DNA of 64,000 nucleotides from Bosea sp. NBC_00550 (GTDB lineage: Bacteria; Pseudomonadota; Alphaproteobacteria; Rhizobiales; Beijerinckiaceae): contig NZ_CP102772.1 in assembly GCF_026020075.1 (NCBI RefSeq), positions 2,108,001 through 2,172,000 of the forward strand. Reading direction: 5' to 3'. The notes under the pieces were generated by a model, which searched no databases, was not told the origin of the DNA, and saw only the letters and a list, made by a program, of their open reading frames with translations. Positions 48,572-59,004 of this stretch are shown here, piece after piece. Position numbers and translations under genes: made by a program. The stretch's first letter is position 1. The number at the start of each line of letters is the position of its first letter.

Positions 48572-50230
48572 TTATCTCGGCGCGAGGCGTTCCAGCTCGT
48601 TCAGGCGCTTCAGGGCAGACTGCTGCTGCAGCAGCCCGTAGTTGATGCCGGAGGCGTTCAGCGAACTGCCGGCCTGGTAGGGATACTGGCCGAAGTCGGA
48701 GAAGAACTCCTTCACCTTGGTCTGGACCGGCACCAGCAGCCACATCTGCTGGCCAAAGAACTTCATCGACTCGCCCCCCTCCTTCATGCCGCGCTCATAG
48801 GGATCCATGCGGAGATTGGTGATCATCGCCCATGAGGTCACTTCTCGCGTGGCGGTCGCGATATTGCCTTCGCTGGCAACAGCGAAGCTGACCTTCCAGT
48901 CATTCCAGCGCAGCGCATTGAGATTGCCGCCCTGGTCGAAGTAGAACACCGTCTCGCGCGGCCCCTTCTTCTCGTCGCCCTTCAGGAAGGGCATGAAGTT
49001 GTAGCCATCGAGATGGACCTTGAAGGTCTTGTTGCCGCTCTGGAATCCGGTCTTCATCTTCTCCTTGACGTCGCCGAGGCCGGCGGCGGCGCAGAAGGTC
49101 GGGAACCAGTCCATCAGCGTGATCATCTCGTTGACCTGCGTGCCGGGCTTCACCACGCCCGGCCAGCGCACCCTCATGGGAATGCGGAAGCCGCCTTCCC
49201 AGGTCGTGCCCTTCTCGCCGCGGAACATCGTCATCGCACCGTCCGGCCAGAGCGCGATCTCGGCGCCGTTGTCGGTGGTGTAGAGCACGATGGTATTGTC
49301 GGTGATGCCGAGATCGTCGAGCTGCTTGAGAAGCTGCCCGACATGCCCGTCATGCTCGGCCATGCCGTCGGCATGGATGCCCATGCCGGTCTTGCCCACC
49401 GATTCTTTTTTGAGATGGGTGAAGACGTGCATGCGCGTCGAGTTGAACCAGCAGAAGAACGGCTTCTGAGCCTTCACCTGCCGGTCGATGAAGTCCTTGG
49501 CACCGGCCAGGAATTCCTCGTCGACGGTCGGCATGCGCTTGGTGTCAAGCGGGCCGGTATCCTCGATCTTGCCGTCCGCGCTCGATTTGATCACGCCGCG
49601 TGGGCCGTACTGGCGCTTGAAGGCCGGGTCCTTCGGGTAGAAATAGCCCTCCGGTTCCTCCTCGGCATTGAGATGGTAGAGATTGCCGAAGAATTCGTCG
49701 AAGCCGTGGCGCGTCGGCAGGTGCTCGTCGCGGTCGCCGAGATGGTTCTTGCCGAACTGGCCGGTGGCATAGCCCGCGGTCTTGAGCGCGTCGGCGATCG
49801 TCGGCATCCACTCGGCAATGCCATGCGGATCGCCAGGCATGCCGATCGTCAGAAGGCCAGTGCGGAACGGTTCCTGCCCGATGATGAAGGAGGCGCGGCC
49901 GGCGGTGCAGCTCTGCTGGCCGTAGGCATCCGTGAAGATCGCGCCTTCGCTGGCGATACGGTCGATATTGGGGGTGCGATAGCCCATCATCCCCATCGTG
50001 TAGGCGCTGACCTGCGGGACGCCGATGTCGTCGCCGAAGATGACGAGAATATTGGGCTTTCTTCCGCCGGCCGATGCCGCTGGAGCGGGCGCCGGTTGCT
50101 GGGCCTGCGCCGTCTGGACCGGCGCGCCGGCAAGATAACTCGACGTCGCCGCGAGCACGGTCCCGCCGAGAAGCATCGAGCGTCGATTTAAGGCAGCGTC
50201 CTTCGAAGAGCGTTCATCCTTGGATTCCAC
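48572..50230 (-). CDS. Exported arylsulfatase, cysteine type
   Basis: The 552-aa enzyme has an N-terminal export signal (LNRRSMLLGGTVLAATSSYLAG), possibly Tat since it carries RR. The alkaline-phosphatase-fold sulfatase domain starts KPNILVIFGDDIGVPQ with metal aspartates. The nucleophile motif SCTAGRASFIIGQEPFRTG has the cysteine that must be converted to formylglycine (C-x-A-x-R form). GYATGQFGKNHLGDRDEHLP and NTIVLYTTDNGAEI are further signatures. No sulfatase-maturing enzyme is encoded in the window. The AtsA-like substrate range (aryl sulfate esters) is inferred. Confidence 0.92.
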   Translation of the reverse strand: MESKDERSSKDAALNRRSMLLGGTVLAATSSYLAGAPVQTAQAQQPAPAPAASAGGRKPNILVIFGDDIGVPQVSAYTMGMMGYRTPNIDRIASEGAIFTDAYGQQSCTAGRASFIIGQEPFRTGLLTIGMPGDPHGIAEWMPTIADALKTAGYATGQFGKNHLGDRDEHLPTRHGFDEFFGNLYHLNAEEEPEGYFYPKDPAFKRQYGPRGVIKSSADGKIEDTGPLDTKRMPTVDEEFLAGAKDFIDRQVKAQKPFFCWFNSTRMHVFTHLKKESVGKTGMGIHADGMAEHDGHVGQLLKQLDDLGITDNTIVLYTTDNGAEIALWPDGAMTMFRGEKGTTWEGGFRIPMRVRWPGVVKPGTQVNEMITLMDWFPTFCAAAGLGDVKEKMKTGFQSGNKTFKVHLDGYNFMPFLKGDEKKGPRETVFYFDQGGNLNALRWNDWKVSFAVASEGNIATATREVTSWAMITNLRMDPYERGMKEGGESMKFFGQQMWLLVPVQTKVKEFFSDFGQYPYQAGSSLNASGINYGLLQQQSALKRLNELERLAPR

Positions 50231-50487
50231 GACATGTCCTCCACCACATCCCTCGGGGTCGGCATAGATAACCTGCGCCTTGCGCCGAAGGAGCCTAGGA
50301 CGGTGTCCGCTGTCGTGCAGCGCTGTAACGGTTACGGAAGCCGCTTACCCGGCGCGCGGCCTCACAACTCAACTGAACTCCTGTCGAAATGCTCGTGAGG
50401 GGCCATATTTCGCAAATCGCTTGATCCGCTCATCCCATCTCGGGCATCAGCGGCACCGGATTTTCCCGCCCACTCAGTCCAAAAGAA

Positions 50488-50520
50488 AAGCCCCGCGGCA
50501 CGCTTGGTGCCGCGGGGCTT
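50488..50520 (-). terminator. Intrinsic terminator of ettA
   Basis: AAGCCCCGCGGCA and TGCCGCGGGGCTT form a perfect 13-bp stem around a 7-nt loop. On the minus strand it is followed by TTCTTTTGG, 20 bp after the ettA stop. Confidence 0.9.
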
Positions 50521-50540
50521 TCTGCTTCCGAGACGGGGCC

Positions 50541-52193
<1,653 letters not shown>

Positions 52194-52354
52194 GGGGCGA
52201 GCGGGCTCCGCTTTCAGACGCTTGGCGACGAGATGTCGGGAAATCTGGCCGCTATGTAGCGAGCGGCGCCGCTGGCCGCAACCGCATCGGGCGATTGCGG
52301 CGGGCAAGCGCGTCCTGAACAATGCAGGCGCAAACCGGCCGGGGCCCATCCGAC

Positions 52355-52894
52355 ATGTCAGAGCAGAACGGCAAGGCCACGATCGAACTCAGGCTGCGCG
52401 ACGGCGCGCAGCTCTTCAACACGCTCGACCCCTTCCCCTTCCGCGAGGGCGACATCGCGGCGGAGGCCGATGCGTACATCGTCGATTGGGCGCGCGACCT
52501 GCCGAAGGACGCGCCGATCGCGATCGTGATCCATCTCGAAAGGGCCGATGCCGCCGACCGGCCGGTGCCCGATCTCGCCACGGCGATCACCAGCTGGTTC
52601 GCCAGCCGAGCGCGCACGGAAACCCAGGCCCTGCGCGAGCTGTTTCGCGACGGGCGCCTGGTCTTCGCCATCGGCTTTGCCGGCCTCGCCGCCTGCCTGT
52701 TTCTAAGCTGGCTGCTGACGCAAGGCAGCGAAGGCCCCTTCGCGCGCGTCTTCCAGGAAAGCCTGATCATCATCGGCTGGGTGGTGATCTGGCGCCCGGC
52801 CGAGATGTTTCTCTACGACTGGGTGCCGATCCTGCGCCGCAGGAAGCTGTACCGCCGCCTGGCTGGCGCGCATGTCGAGATCCGGCCGGACTGA
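52355..52894 (+). CDS. Membrane protein of unknown function
   Basis: The 179-aa product has a soluble N-terminal region ([41 protein letters not shown]), two membrane segments at about 118-138 ([20 protein letters not shown]) and 155-168 ([15 protein letters not shown]), and a basic end ([20 protein letters not shown]). The family is not recognised. An in-frame ATG at 52322 is possible, but 52355 gives the more plausible MSEQNGK start. It is divergent from ettA. Confidence 0.7.
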   Translation: MSEQNGKATIELRLRDGAQLFNTLDPFPFREGDIAAEADAYIVDWARDLPKDAPIAIVIHLERADAADRPVPDLATAITSWFASRARTETQALRELFRDGRLVFAIGFAGLAACLFLSWLLTQGSEGPFARVFQESLIIIGWVVIWRPAEMFLYDWVPILRRRKLYRRLAGAHVEIRPD

Positions 52895-52993
52895 ATCGCC
52901 GTGCGCGGTCCGGTTCACGAAACCGCCAGAGCGCTTCCCACGGCCCGCCATTTGCCTGATCGTCGCAGACGAGTGAAAAGCGGGAGCCGGTCG

Positions 52994-53800
52994 ATGAATC
53001 TGTCGCGCACCTTCGGCCTGTTGGCTTTCGTCGCCGCCGCCTTCGGCTTTGCCCCCGCATCGGTCCACGCCCAGTCTGAAGAACCGGGCTGCCGGCCGGA
53101 GATGGCGAGCCTGAAGCTGCCGATCCAGCGTATCAACCTGGCGAAGGACGAGGTGCGGCTCACCTTCGTCGGCCACGCGACCTTCCTGATCGAGACGCCG
53201 GGCGGGATGAAGATCGCGACGGACTACAACGATTATGTCCGTCCCCCGGTCACGCCCGACATCGCCACGATGAACAAGGCGCATTCGACCCATAATTCCC
53301 GCAGCCCCGACCCCGCCATCAAGCGCGTGCTGCCCGGCTGGGACGTTTCGGGACAGGGCGCGGCGAAACACGATGTCACGCTCGGCGACGTCCGCGTCCG
53401 CAATGTGCCGACCAATATCCGCAGCTATGACGGCGGCACCGACTATGACGGCAACTCGATCTTCGTCTTCGAGATCGGCGAGCTCTGTATCGCCCATCTC
53501 GGCCACCTGCATCACCCGCTTGAGCCCGGCCATCTGCGCGCGCTCGGCCGCGTCGACATCGTTCTCTTCCCGGTCGACGGCAGCTACACGCTCGACCAGG
53601 ACGGCATGCTGGAGGTGCTGAAGACGGTCCAGGCCCGCGTCATGATCCCCATGCACTTCTTCGGCGGCGGCACTTTGAACCGCTTCCTCGCCCGGACGCA
53701 GGACCTCTGGCCGGTCGAGCGCCGCGGGCAGTCGACGATCACGCTGAGCAAGGCCACGCTGCCGGCGAAGCCCACCATGATCGTGCTGCCCGGGCATTGA
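52994..53800 (+). CDS. Exported metallo-beta-lactamase-fold protein, UlaG/RomA-like
   Basis: The 268-aa protein has a signal peptide (LSRTFGLLAFVAAAFGFAPASVHA). EVRLTFVGHATFLIETPGGM and KIATDYNDYVRPPV match the beta-lactamase-like L-ascorbate-6-phosphate lactonase/NAPE-PLD branch. The classical HxHxDH is altered to KAHSTHNSRSPD, so metal binding may be changed. Later histidines occur in CIAHLGHLHHPLEPGHL and VMIPMHFFGGGTLN. The substrate is unknown. Confidence 0.78.
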   Translation: MNLSRTFGLLAFVAAAFGFAPASVHAQSEEPGCRPEMASLKLPIQRINLAKDEVRLTFVGHATFLIETPGGMKIATDYNDYVRPPVTPDIATMNKAHSTHNSRSPDPAIKRVLPGWDVSGQGAAKHDVTLGDVRVRNVPTNIRSYDGGTDYDGNSIFVFEIGELCIAHLGHLHHPLEPGHLRALGRVDIVLFPVDGSYTLDQDGMLEVLKTVQARVMIPMHFFGGGTLNRFLARTQDLWPVERRGQSTITLSKATLPAKPTMIVLPGH

Positions 53801-53809
53801 GTCCTTGCC

Positions 53810-53899
53810 GCCATTCTCGGGCGCGACCCGAGACTCTCAGGCCGGAAAAGGCTTCTGCATCATCTGGTCACGAGATGCTCGGGCCAAGCCCGAGCATGC
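53810..53899. repeat. Dispersed palindromic repeat, type C (copy 4, degenerate)
   Basis: Located between convergent genes. The left end is CCATTCTCGGGCGCGACCCG, the right end GATGCTCGGGCCAAGCCCGAGC followed by ATGCC. Both GTCAT/ATGAC ends have mutated, so the IS110 guides no longer match fully. Confidence 0.75.
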
Positions 53900-53902
53900 C
53901 AT

Positions 53903-54643
53903 TCAGGTGTTGACGCCGCCGTCGATGGCGAAGCCGGCGCCGGTGATGAAGCGGCCTTCATCGCTCGCGAGATAGGCGACGGCACCGGCGATATCCTCCG
54001 GCCTGCCGTAGCGCGGGATCGCCATGCGCGACCGCTGCGCCTCGGCGCCCGGACCATCGGCCGGGTTCATGTCGGTATCGGTCGAGCCGGGATGGACGAT
54101 GTTGACGGTGATGCCGCGCGGGCCGAGATCGCGCGCCAGACCCTTGGTGAAGCCGATCAGCGCCGCCTTGCTCATCGCATAGAGCGTGATGTCGGGCTCG
54201 ACCACGCGGTCGGCGAGGCAGGAGCCGATCGAGATGATCCGCCCGCCCTCGCCCAGATGCGCGGCGGCAGCCTGCGAGGCCAGCACCACGGCGCGGACGT
54301 TCACGGCGAGCGTGGCGTCTATATCGGCGAGGCTCCAGTCCGCGACCGGGCCGCCACGATAGATGCCGGCATTGTTGACGAGGATGTCGAGCCCGCCGAG
54401 CGCCTTCGCCGCCTCGTTCACCGAGCGCTTCACCGCTTCGGGATCGGCGCTGTCGGCCGCCCCCGCGACGCCCTTGCGGCCGAGAGCCTCGATCGCCTTC
54501 ACGATTTCGGCCGCCTTGTCGGCCGAACGCTCATAGGTCAGCGCGACATCTGCGCCTTCGGCGGCCAGCCGCTTGGCGATGGCAGCGCCGATTCCGCGGC
54601 TGCCGCCAGTGACGAGCGCGCGCTTTCCAGCAAGGCGTGACAT
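53903..54643 (-). CDS. Short-chain dehydrogenase/reductase (3-oxoacyl reductase-like)
   Basis: The 246-aa Rossmann enzyme has the NAD(P) motif ALVTGGSRGIGAAIAKRLAA, the NNAG motif in LDILVNNAGIYRGG, the catalytic serine in IISIGSCLADRV and the YxxxK pair in ITLYAMSKAALIGFTKGLAR. The arginine-containing TGGSRGIG and an aromatic position later favour NADPH, but this is not decisive. The substrate is unknown. The start at 54643 has GGAG 7 nt upstream. It is divergent from a TetR gene that probably represses it. Confidence 0.92.
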   Translation of the reverse strand: MSRLAGKRALVTGGSRGIGAAIAKRLAAEGADVALTYERSADKAAEIVKAIEALGRKGVAGAADSADPEAVKRSVNEAAKALGGLDILVNNAGIYRGGPVADWSLADIDATLAVNVRAVVLASQAAAAHLGEGGRIISIGSCLADRVVEPDITLYAMSKAALIGFTKGLARDLGPRGITVNIVHPGSTDTDMNPADGPGAEAQRSRMAIPRYGRPEDIAGAVAYLASDEGRFITGAGFAIDGGVNT

Positions 54644-54658
54644 GGGAAACTCCATTTA

Positions 54659-54731
54659 TGTTACGATCGATACATAAATACATGAGGCGCTTGCCCGGGG
54701 GCGTCAAGAGAAATATATATCGATCGACACA
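54659..54731. promoter_or_regulatory. Two inverted operator-like sites between SDR and TetR genes
   Basis: TGTTACGATCGATACAT (54659-54675) and, in the opposite orientation, ATATATCGATCGACACA (54715-54731) match at 14 of 17 positions. Each lies next to one of the two divergent start codons. This is the pattern of a TetR regulator controlling both genes. Confidence 0.55.
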
Positions 54732-54755
54732 GAATAACTTCGAGGGGCAGGCGAC

Positions 54756-55376
54756 ATGGCCGAGCGGGGCCGTCCACGCAGTTTCGACCGGCAGGCCGCG
54801 CTGGAGCGCGCCATGGATGTGTTCTGGGATCGCGGCTACCAGGCCGCGTCGATGAGCGACCTCACCGACGCCATGGGCATCAACTCCCCGAGCCTCTATG
54901 CCGCCTTCGGCAGCAAGGAGGAGCTCTATCGCGAGGCCATCGGCCATTTCGCCGCGACCGAAAGCGACGACATCCTCGCGCCCTTGAGCGACGCGCGGAC
55001 AGCGCGGGCGGCGATCGAGGGCTATCTCATGGCGAGCGCCGCGACCTTCACCCGGCCGGGTCGCCCGCCCGGCTGCATGGTCGTGCTCTCGGCGGTCAAC
55101 GCGGTCGGCGTCGGCGAGGAGACGAGCCGCATCCTGCGCGAAATGAGGGCCGGCAGCGTCACGATGATCGAGGAGCGGCTGAACCGGGCCATTACGGCCG
55201 GCGAACTGCCAGCTTCGCTCGATACGCACCCGCTCTCCAGCTATTACGTCACTGTCCAGCAGGGCATGTCGATCCAGGCCCGCGACGGCGCTTCGCGCGC
55301 AACGCTGGAAGCGATCGTGCGCGGAGCCATGGCGGCCTGGGACAGCCTGACTCAGCCGCGCGACGCCGCAGCTTGA
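54756..55376 (+). CDS. TetR-family transcriptional regulator
   Basis: The 206-aa protein starts AERGRPRSFDRQAALERAMD and VFWDRGYQAASMSDLTDAMG, then INSPSLYAAFGSKEELYREA, a classical TetR helix-turn-helix of the YcdC/AcrR sort with a GRPR leader. The C-terminal ligand domain contains PGRPPGCMVVLSAVNAVG, seen in the TetR_C_6-like branch. It is divergent from the SDR gene, with paired operator-like sequences between. The effector is unknown. Confidence 0.9.
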   Translation: MAERGRPRSFDRQAALERAMDVFWDRGYQAASMSDLTDAMGINSPSLYAAFGSKEELYREAIGHFAATESDDILAPLSDARTARAAIEGYLMASAATFTRPGRPPGCMVVLSAVNAVGVGEETSRILREMRAGSVTMIEERLNRAITAGELPASLDTHPLSSYYVTVQQGMSIQARDGASRATLEAIVRGAMAAWDSLTQPRDAAA

Positions 55377-55470
55377 TCCTCGCCGTTAACGCCTCGCTGA
55401 GGCTGATCCCAGGCTTTCCTTGCCGTAGCGGCCGATCGCGGCATCCTGCCTGCAATCGGGAGACCGCTCC

Positions 55471-55794
55471 ATGCGCCGCATCGCCGCCTTCGCCTGCCTG
55501 CTCGCTGTCGCCGCCCTGCTGCCCATCCAGGCCGAGGCCGCCCGCTTCCGCTCCGGGCGCGGCGGTTCCGCTCCCGCCACCAAGACCAGCCACAGCATCG
55601 TCGTCGTTCCCGGCGCTGCAGGTATCGCCGGCGCCAAGGCCGCGGAAGCCGGCCAACCCGAGCGAGCGCCCTTCCCGGCCTCCGGCGCGCCGCGCGAGGA
55701 GCCTGTCCTGCTCCGCCTGACCGCCAATGAAGGCGCTCAGAAGCCCTGGTGCCGGACCGATGTCGTGGTCGGCGGCTTCTGCATCCTGAACTGA
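55471..55794 (+). CDS. Small secreted protein of unknown function
   Basis: The 107-aa product has a clear signal peptide, MRRIAAFACLLAVAALLPIQAEA. The mature part is low-complexity (Ala, Gly, Pro rich). It ends with a short cysteine-containing motif, WCRTDVVVGGFCILN, where the two cysteines could form a disulfide. Such C-terminal WCR...GGFC patterns occur in small hypothetical proteins of rhizobial relatives, but no function is known. It ends 10 bp before the convergent Kef gene. Confidence 0.7.
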   Translation: MRRIAAFACLLAVAALLPIQAEAARFRSGRGGSAPATKTSHSIVVVPGAAGIAGAKAAEAGQPERAPFPASGAPREEPVLLRLTANEGAQKPWCRTDVVVGGFCILN

Positions 55795-55804
55795 CCCCGG
55801 CGCT

Positions 55805-57619
55805 TCAGTAGTCGCCGCCGAGATCGTCCGGCAGGTTGGCCGGCATCTGCCCCGGCCGCTTCGGCTTGGTCAGCGGCGTCGGCGTCGGCGTGTTGTGCCG
55901 CAGCAGTTCGCGCCCCGCATAGAAATCTCCCGCCAGCTGCAGGTCGAAGCGTTCCTCGTCGCGCCGGCGCACATCCGCCTCGATCTCCTCGGCCTCGTCC
56001 GCGGGAACGCCGAGGCATTTGAGCAGCGCCGTGCCGAAGACCATCGCCGATTCCAAGGTCTCGCGGATCTGGTAGTCGACGCCGGCATGGACCAGGTCGA
56101 GCGCATGGCCGCGGTCATAGGCGCGCACGAACAGCTTGGCATGCGGGAATTCGGCCTGCGCCAGCTGCACGATCGCATCCGCCGTCTGCCGCCGCTCGAC
56201 GCAGACCACGATGACCTCGGCCCGCTCGGCCCCGGCGGCATGGAGGATGTCGCGCCGCGTCCCGTCGCCGTAATAGAGCTTGAAGCCGAACTGCGACGCG
56301 GCGCGGATCATGTCGACGTCGAAATCGATGATCGAGACGCTGATGCCGCGGGCGAGCAGCGCCTGGCTGGCGACCTGGCCGAAGCGGCCGAACCCCACGA
56401 TCAGCGCCTGCGCCCGCAAGCCATCCGCCACCTCGATGCCGTCGAGATCGGTCTTGGGCGCCGGCAGGAAGCGGTCTAGCGCCAGCGCCAGCAGCGGCGT
56501 CAGCGCCATGGAGATGATGACGGTGCCGCTTGCGATGGCGGTGATGCGCGGGTCGAATATGCCGGCCGCCGCCGCAGCCGCGTAGAGCACGAAGGCGAAT
56601 TCGCCGCCCTGCGAGAACAGAGCGACGCGCGTGATCGCCTCGCGCCAGTCCGAGCCGAAGATCTTGGCGACGATGAAGATGCCGAGCGCCTTGACCGCCA
56701 TGAAGCCGATGACGGCAACCAGGACGAGCCGCCACTCGTGCGAGACGACCGCGAGGTCGAGCGACATGCCGACGGCGAGGAAGAACAGGCCGAGCAGGAT
56801 GCCGCGGAACGGCTCGATGTCGGCTTCCAGCTGATGGCGGAAGGTGGATTCCGACAGGAGCACACCGGCGAGGAAAGCGCCCATTGCCATCGACAGCCCG
56901 CCAAGCTGCATGGCGAGCGCCGCGCCGAGCACGACGAGAAGCGCCGCGGCGGTCATCACCTCGCGGGCCTCGGCGGCCGCCAGCACGCGGAACATCGGGT
57001 TTAGCAGCCAGCGCCCCGCCGCGATCAGCCCGCCCAGCGCCCCGCCGGCGATGGCGAAGGAAACCCAGGCGTGCTCGGCGCTGCCGCGCTGCGGCGACAG
57101 CAGCGCGACGATCGCGAGCAGCGGCACGATGGCGAGGTCTTCCAGCAGCAGGATCGAGACGGCTTTCTGGCCCTGCGGCGTCGAGGTCTCGCCGCGCTCG
57201 TTCAGCATCTGCATGACCACGGCGGTCGAGGACAGCACGAAGCCCATCGCCGCGATGAAGGCGACCTTGACGTCGAGTCCGCCGGCCATGCCGAACAGCG
57301 TCAGCAGGAAGCCGCAGGCGAGAACCTGCGCGATGCCCAGCCCGAAGATGCTGCGCCGCAGCCCCCATAGCCGCGAGGGCTGCATCTCCAGGCCGATGAC
57401 GAAGAGGAACATCACCACGCCGAATTCGGCGATATGCAGGATGCCTTCCGGGTTGGAGAACAGCCCGAGGCCGAAGGGGCCGATGACGATGCCCGCGCCG
57501 AAATAGCCGAGCACGGAACCGAGACCCAGCTTGCGGAAGATCGGAACCGCGACGACGCCCGCGCCGAGCAGCGCCACGACCTTCACGAGGTCGCCCGTCA
57601 ATCCTGCCTCGGCCGCCAT
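55805..57619 (-). CDS. Kef-type cation/proton antiporter with RCK/TrkA-N domain
   Basis: The 604-aa CPA2 transporter has about twelve helices over residues 1-385, including GSVLGYFGAGIVIGPFGLGL, MFLFVIGLEMQPSRLW and MGAFLAGVLLSESTFRHQLE. A cytosolic TrkA-N domain follows (about 405-525): AQALIVGFGRFGQVASQALL with GxGxxG, SIIDFDVDMIRAASQFGFKL, then YYGDGTRRDILHAAGAERAE. The tail is acidic, then Pro/Thr rich. It probably exports K+ in exchange for H+, gated by NAD(H) or glutathione adducts as in KefB/KefC. The start at 57619 has GGAGG directly upstream. Confidence 0.92.
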   Translation of the reverse strand: MAAEAGLTGDLVKVVALLGAGVVAVPIFRKLGLGSVLGYFGAGIVIGPFGLGLFSNPEGILHIAEFGVVMFLFVIGLEMQPSRLWGLRRSIFGLGIAQVLACGFLLTLFGMAGGLDVKVAFIAAMGFVLSSTAVVMQMLNERGETSTPQGQKAVSILLLEDLAIVPLLAIVALLSPQRGSAEHAWVSFAIAGGALGGLIAAGRWLLNPMFRVLAAAEAREVMTAAALLVVLGAALAMQLGGLSMAMGAFLAGVLLSESTFRHQLEADIEPFRGILLGLFFLAVGMSLDLAVVSHEWRLVLVAVIGFMAVKALGIFIVAKIFGSDWREAITRVALFSQGGEFAFVLYAAAAAAGIFDPRITAIASGTVIISMALTPLLALALDRFLPAPKTDLDGIEVADGLRAQALIVGFGRFGQVASQALLARGISVSIIDFDVDMIRAASQFGFKLYYGDGTRRDILHAAGAERAEVIVVCVERRQTADAIVQLAQAEFPHAKLFVRAYDRGHALDLVHAGVDYQIRETLESAMVFGTALLKCLGVPADEAEEIEADVRRRDEERFDLQLAGDFYAGRELLRHNTPTPTPLTKPKRPGQMPANLPDDLGGDY

Positions 57620-57664
57620 CCGTCCTCCTTCGCGCCGGCTCACCTCAACCGGTGCCCCAACCTA

Positions 57665-57789
57665 GAGCATGCGGTGTTGCGATGGAAACGCAGGTCATCC
57701 CGGCCGGAGCAAAGCGCAGAGCCGGGATCCAGGCCTGAACCGTGATTGGAAGCGCTCCGGCATGGATCCCGGGTCAAGCCCGGGATGAC
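57665..57789. repeat. Dispersed palindromic repeat, type B (copy 5)
   Basis: The core 57694-57789 (GTCATCCCGGCCGGAGC...CAAGCCCGGGATGAC) is close to copy 1 at 1661. A left outer arm begins GAGCATGCGG at 57665. It lies upstream of the kef gene and downstream of the aldo/keto reductase gene. Confidence 0.87.
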
Positions 57790-57837
57790 GGCGATGGTTC
57801 CATCGGCATTGAACCCCGAACAAGAAGTGGCGCAGCA

Positions 57838-58848
57838 CTATCCCGCGCGGCTGACCCGCCCTTCCAGCGGATAGGCCGGATCGGAATAGCCCGGCGTCGA
57901 GGGGTGGCCCGGCGGCACGAGGCTGTCGACCAGCGCTTCGTCCTCCTTGTCGAAACCAGCATCGAGCGCCGCGAGATAGGCCTCCCACTGCTCGAAGGTG
58001 CGCGGGCCGGCAATGGCTGCCGTGAGGAAGGCGTTGTTCAGCACCCAGCGCACCGCGAACTGGATCGGCGTCAGCCCCTTCCTGGCGGCATGCTCCTTGA
58101 TCGTCCGGGCGATGACGAGGCTCTCCTCGCGCCATTCGGCCTGCATGATCCTGCGGTCGCCACGCCCGGCGCGCGTGCCCTCCGCCGGTGCCTGACCGGG
58201 TGCGTATTTCGCCGTCAGAACGCCGCGCGCCAGCGGCGAATAGGAGGCTACGCCGAGCCCGAAATAGCCGCAGGCCGGCAGATGCTCGACCTCGGGCATG
58301 CGGTTCATCGCGTTGTAATAGGGCTGGCTCACGGCAGGTCGGTCGATGCCGAGCTCGTCGCAGAGCCGGCAGATCTCGGCCAGCCGCCAGGCGCGGTAGT
58401 TCGAGACGCCGAAATGCCGGATCTTGCCCTGCCGGACGAGGTCGGCGATCGCATGTACCGTCTCCTTCAGCGACGTCTGACGGTCCTCCTTGTGGAGGTA
58501 ATAGATGTCGATCGTCTCGGTGCCGAGCCGGCGCAGGCTGTCCTCACAGGCCTGCATGATCCAGCGGCGCGACAGCCCGCCGCTCATCGGCCCCGGCCCC
58601 ATCGCATTGGCCACCTTGGTCGCCAGCACCCAGTCGTAGCGGTTGGCGGCGATAGCCCTGCCGGTGATCTCCTCCGAGCGCCCCTCATTGTAGGCATCGG
58701 CCGTGTCAATGAAATTGATCCCGGCTTCGCGGGCGTGATCGACGATCCGGCGCGAGGCTGCCTCGTCGGTCGGGCCGCCGAACATCATCGTGCCCAGGCA
58801 GAGCGGCGAGACCTGGAGGCCGGAGCGGCCGAGGCGGCGATAATCCAT
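57838..58848 (-). CDS. Aldo/keto reductase
   Basis: The 336-aa TIM-barrel oxidoreductase has the catalytic tetrad in place: Asp and Tyr in FIDTADAYNEGRSEEITGRA, Lys in YDWVLATKVANAMG and His in IDIYYLHKEDRQTS. FGVSNYRAWRLAEI and the C-terminal cofactor region AAIAGPRTFEQWEAYL fit NADP(H) binding. Substrates are carbonyl compounds of unknown type. The ATG at 58848 has GAAGG at proper distance, whereas the ATG at 58857 abuts that site. Confidence 0.92.
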   Translation of the reverse strand: MDYRRLGRSGLQVSPLCLGTMMFGGPTDEAASRRIVDHAREAGINFIDTADAYNEGRSEEITGRAIAANRYDWVLATKVANAMGPGPMSGGLSRRWIMQACEDSLRRLGTETIDIYYLHKEDRQTSLKETVHAIADLVRQGKIRHFGVSNYRAWRLAEICRLCDELGIDRPAVSQPYYNAMNRMPEVEHLPACGYFGLGVASYSPLARGVLTAKYAPGQAPAEGTRAGRGDRRIMQAEWREESLVIARTIKEHAARKGLTPIQFAVRWVLNNAFLTAAIAGPRTFEQWEAYLAALDAGFDKEDEALVDSLVPPGHPSTPGYSDPAYPLEGRVSRAG

Positions 58849-59004
58849 GACGGTCATCCTTCGGATCGGAGATGGCGAAGCGTGCCGCAGCCTCCCCGTG
58901 GATTCCAGAGGCCATGACGCAGGCGCGCCCTGCGTAGCGCAGCCAACGGCAAGGAAATGCTTAATCTTTCCTGACAGAATGACTTGTCGTCACATGGCAG
59001 CCCG

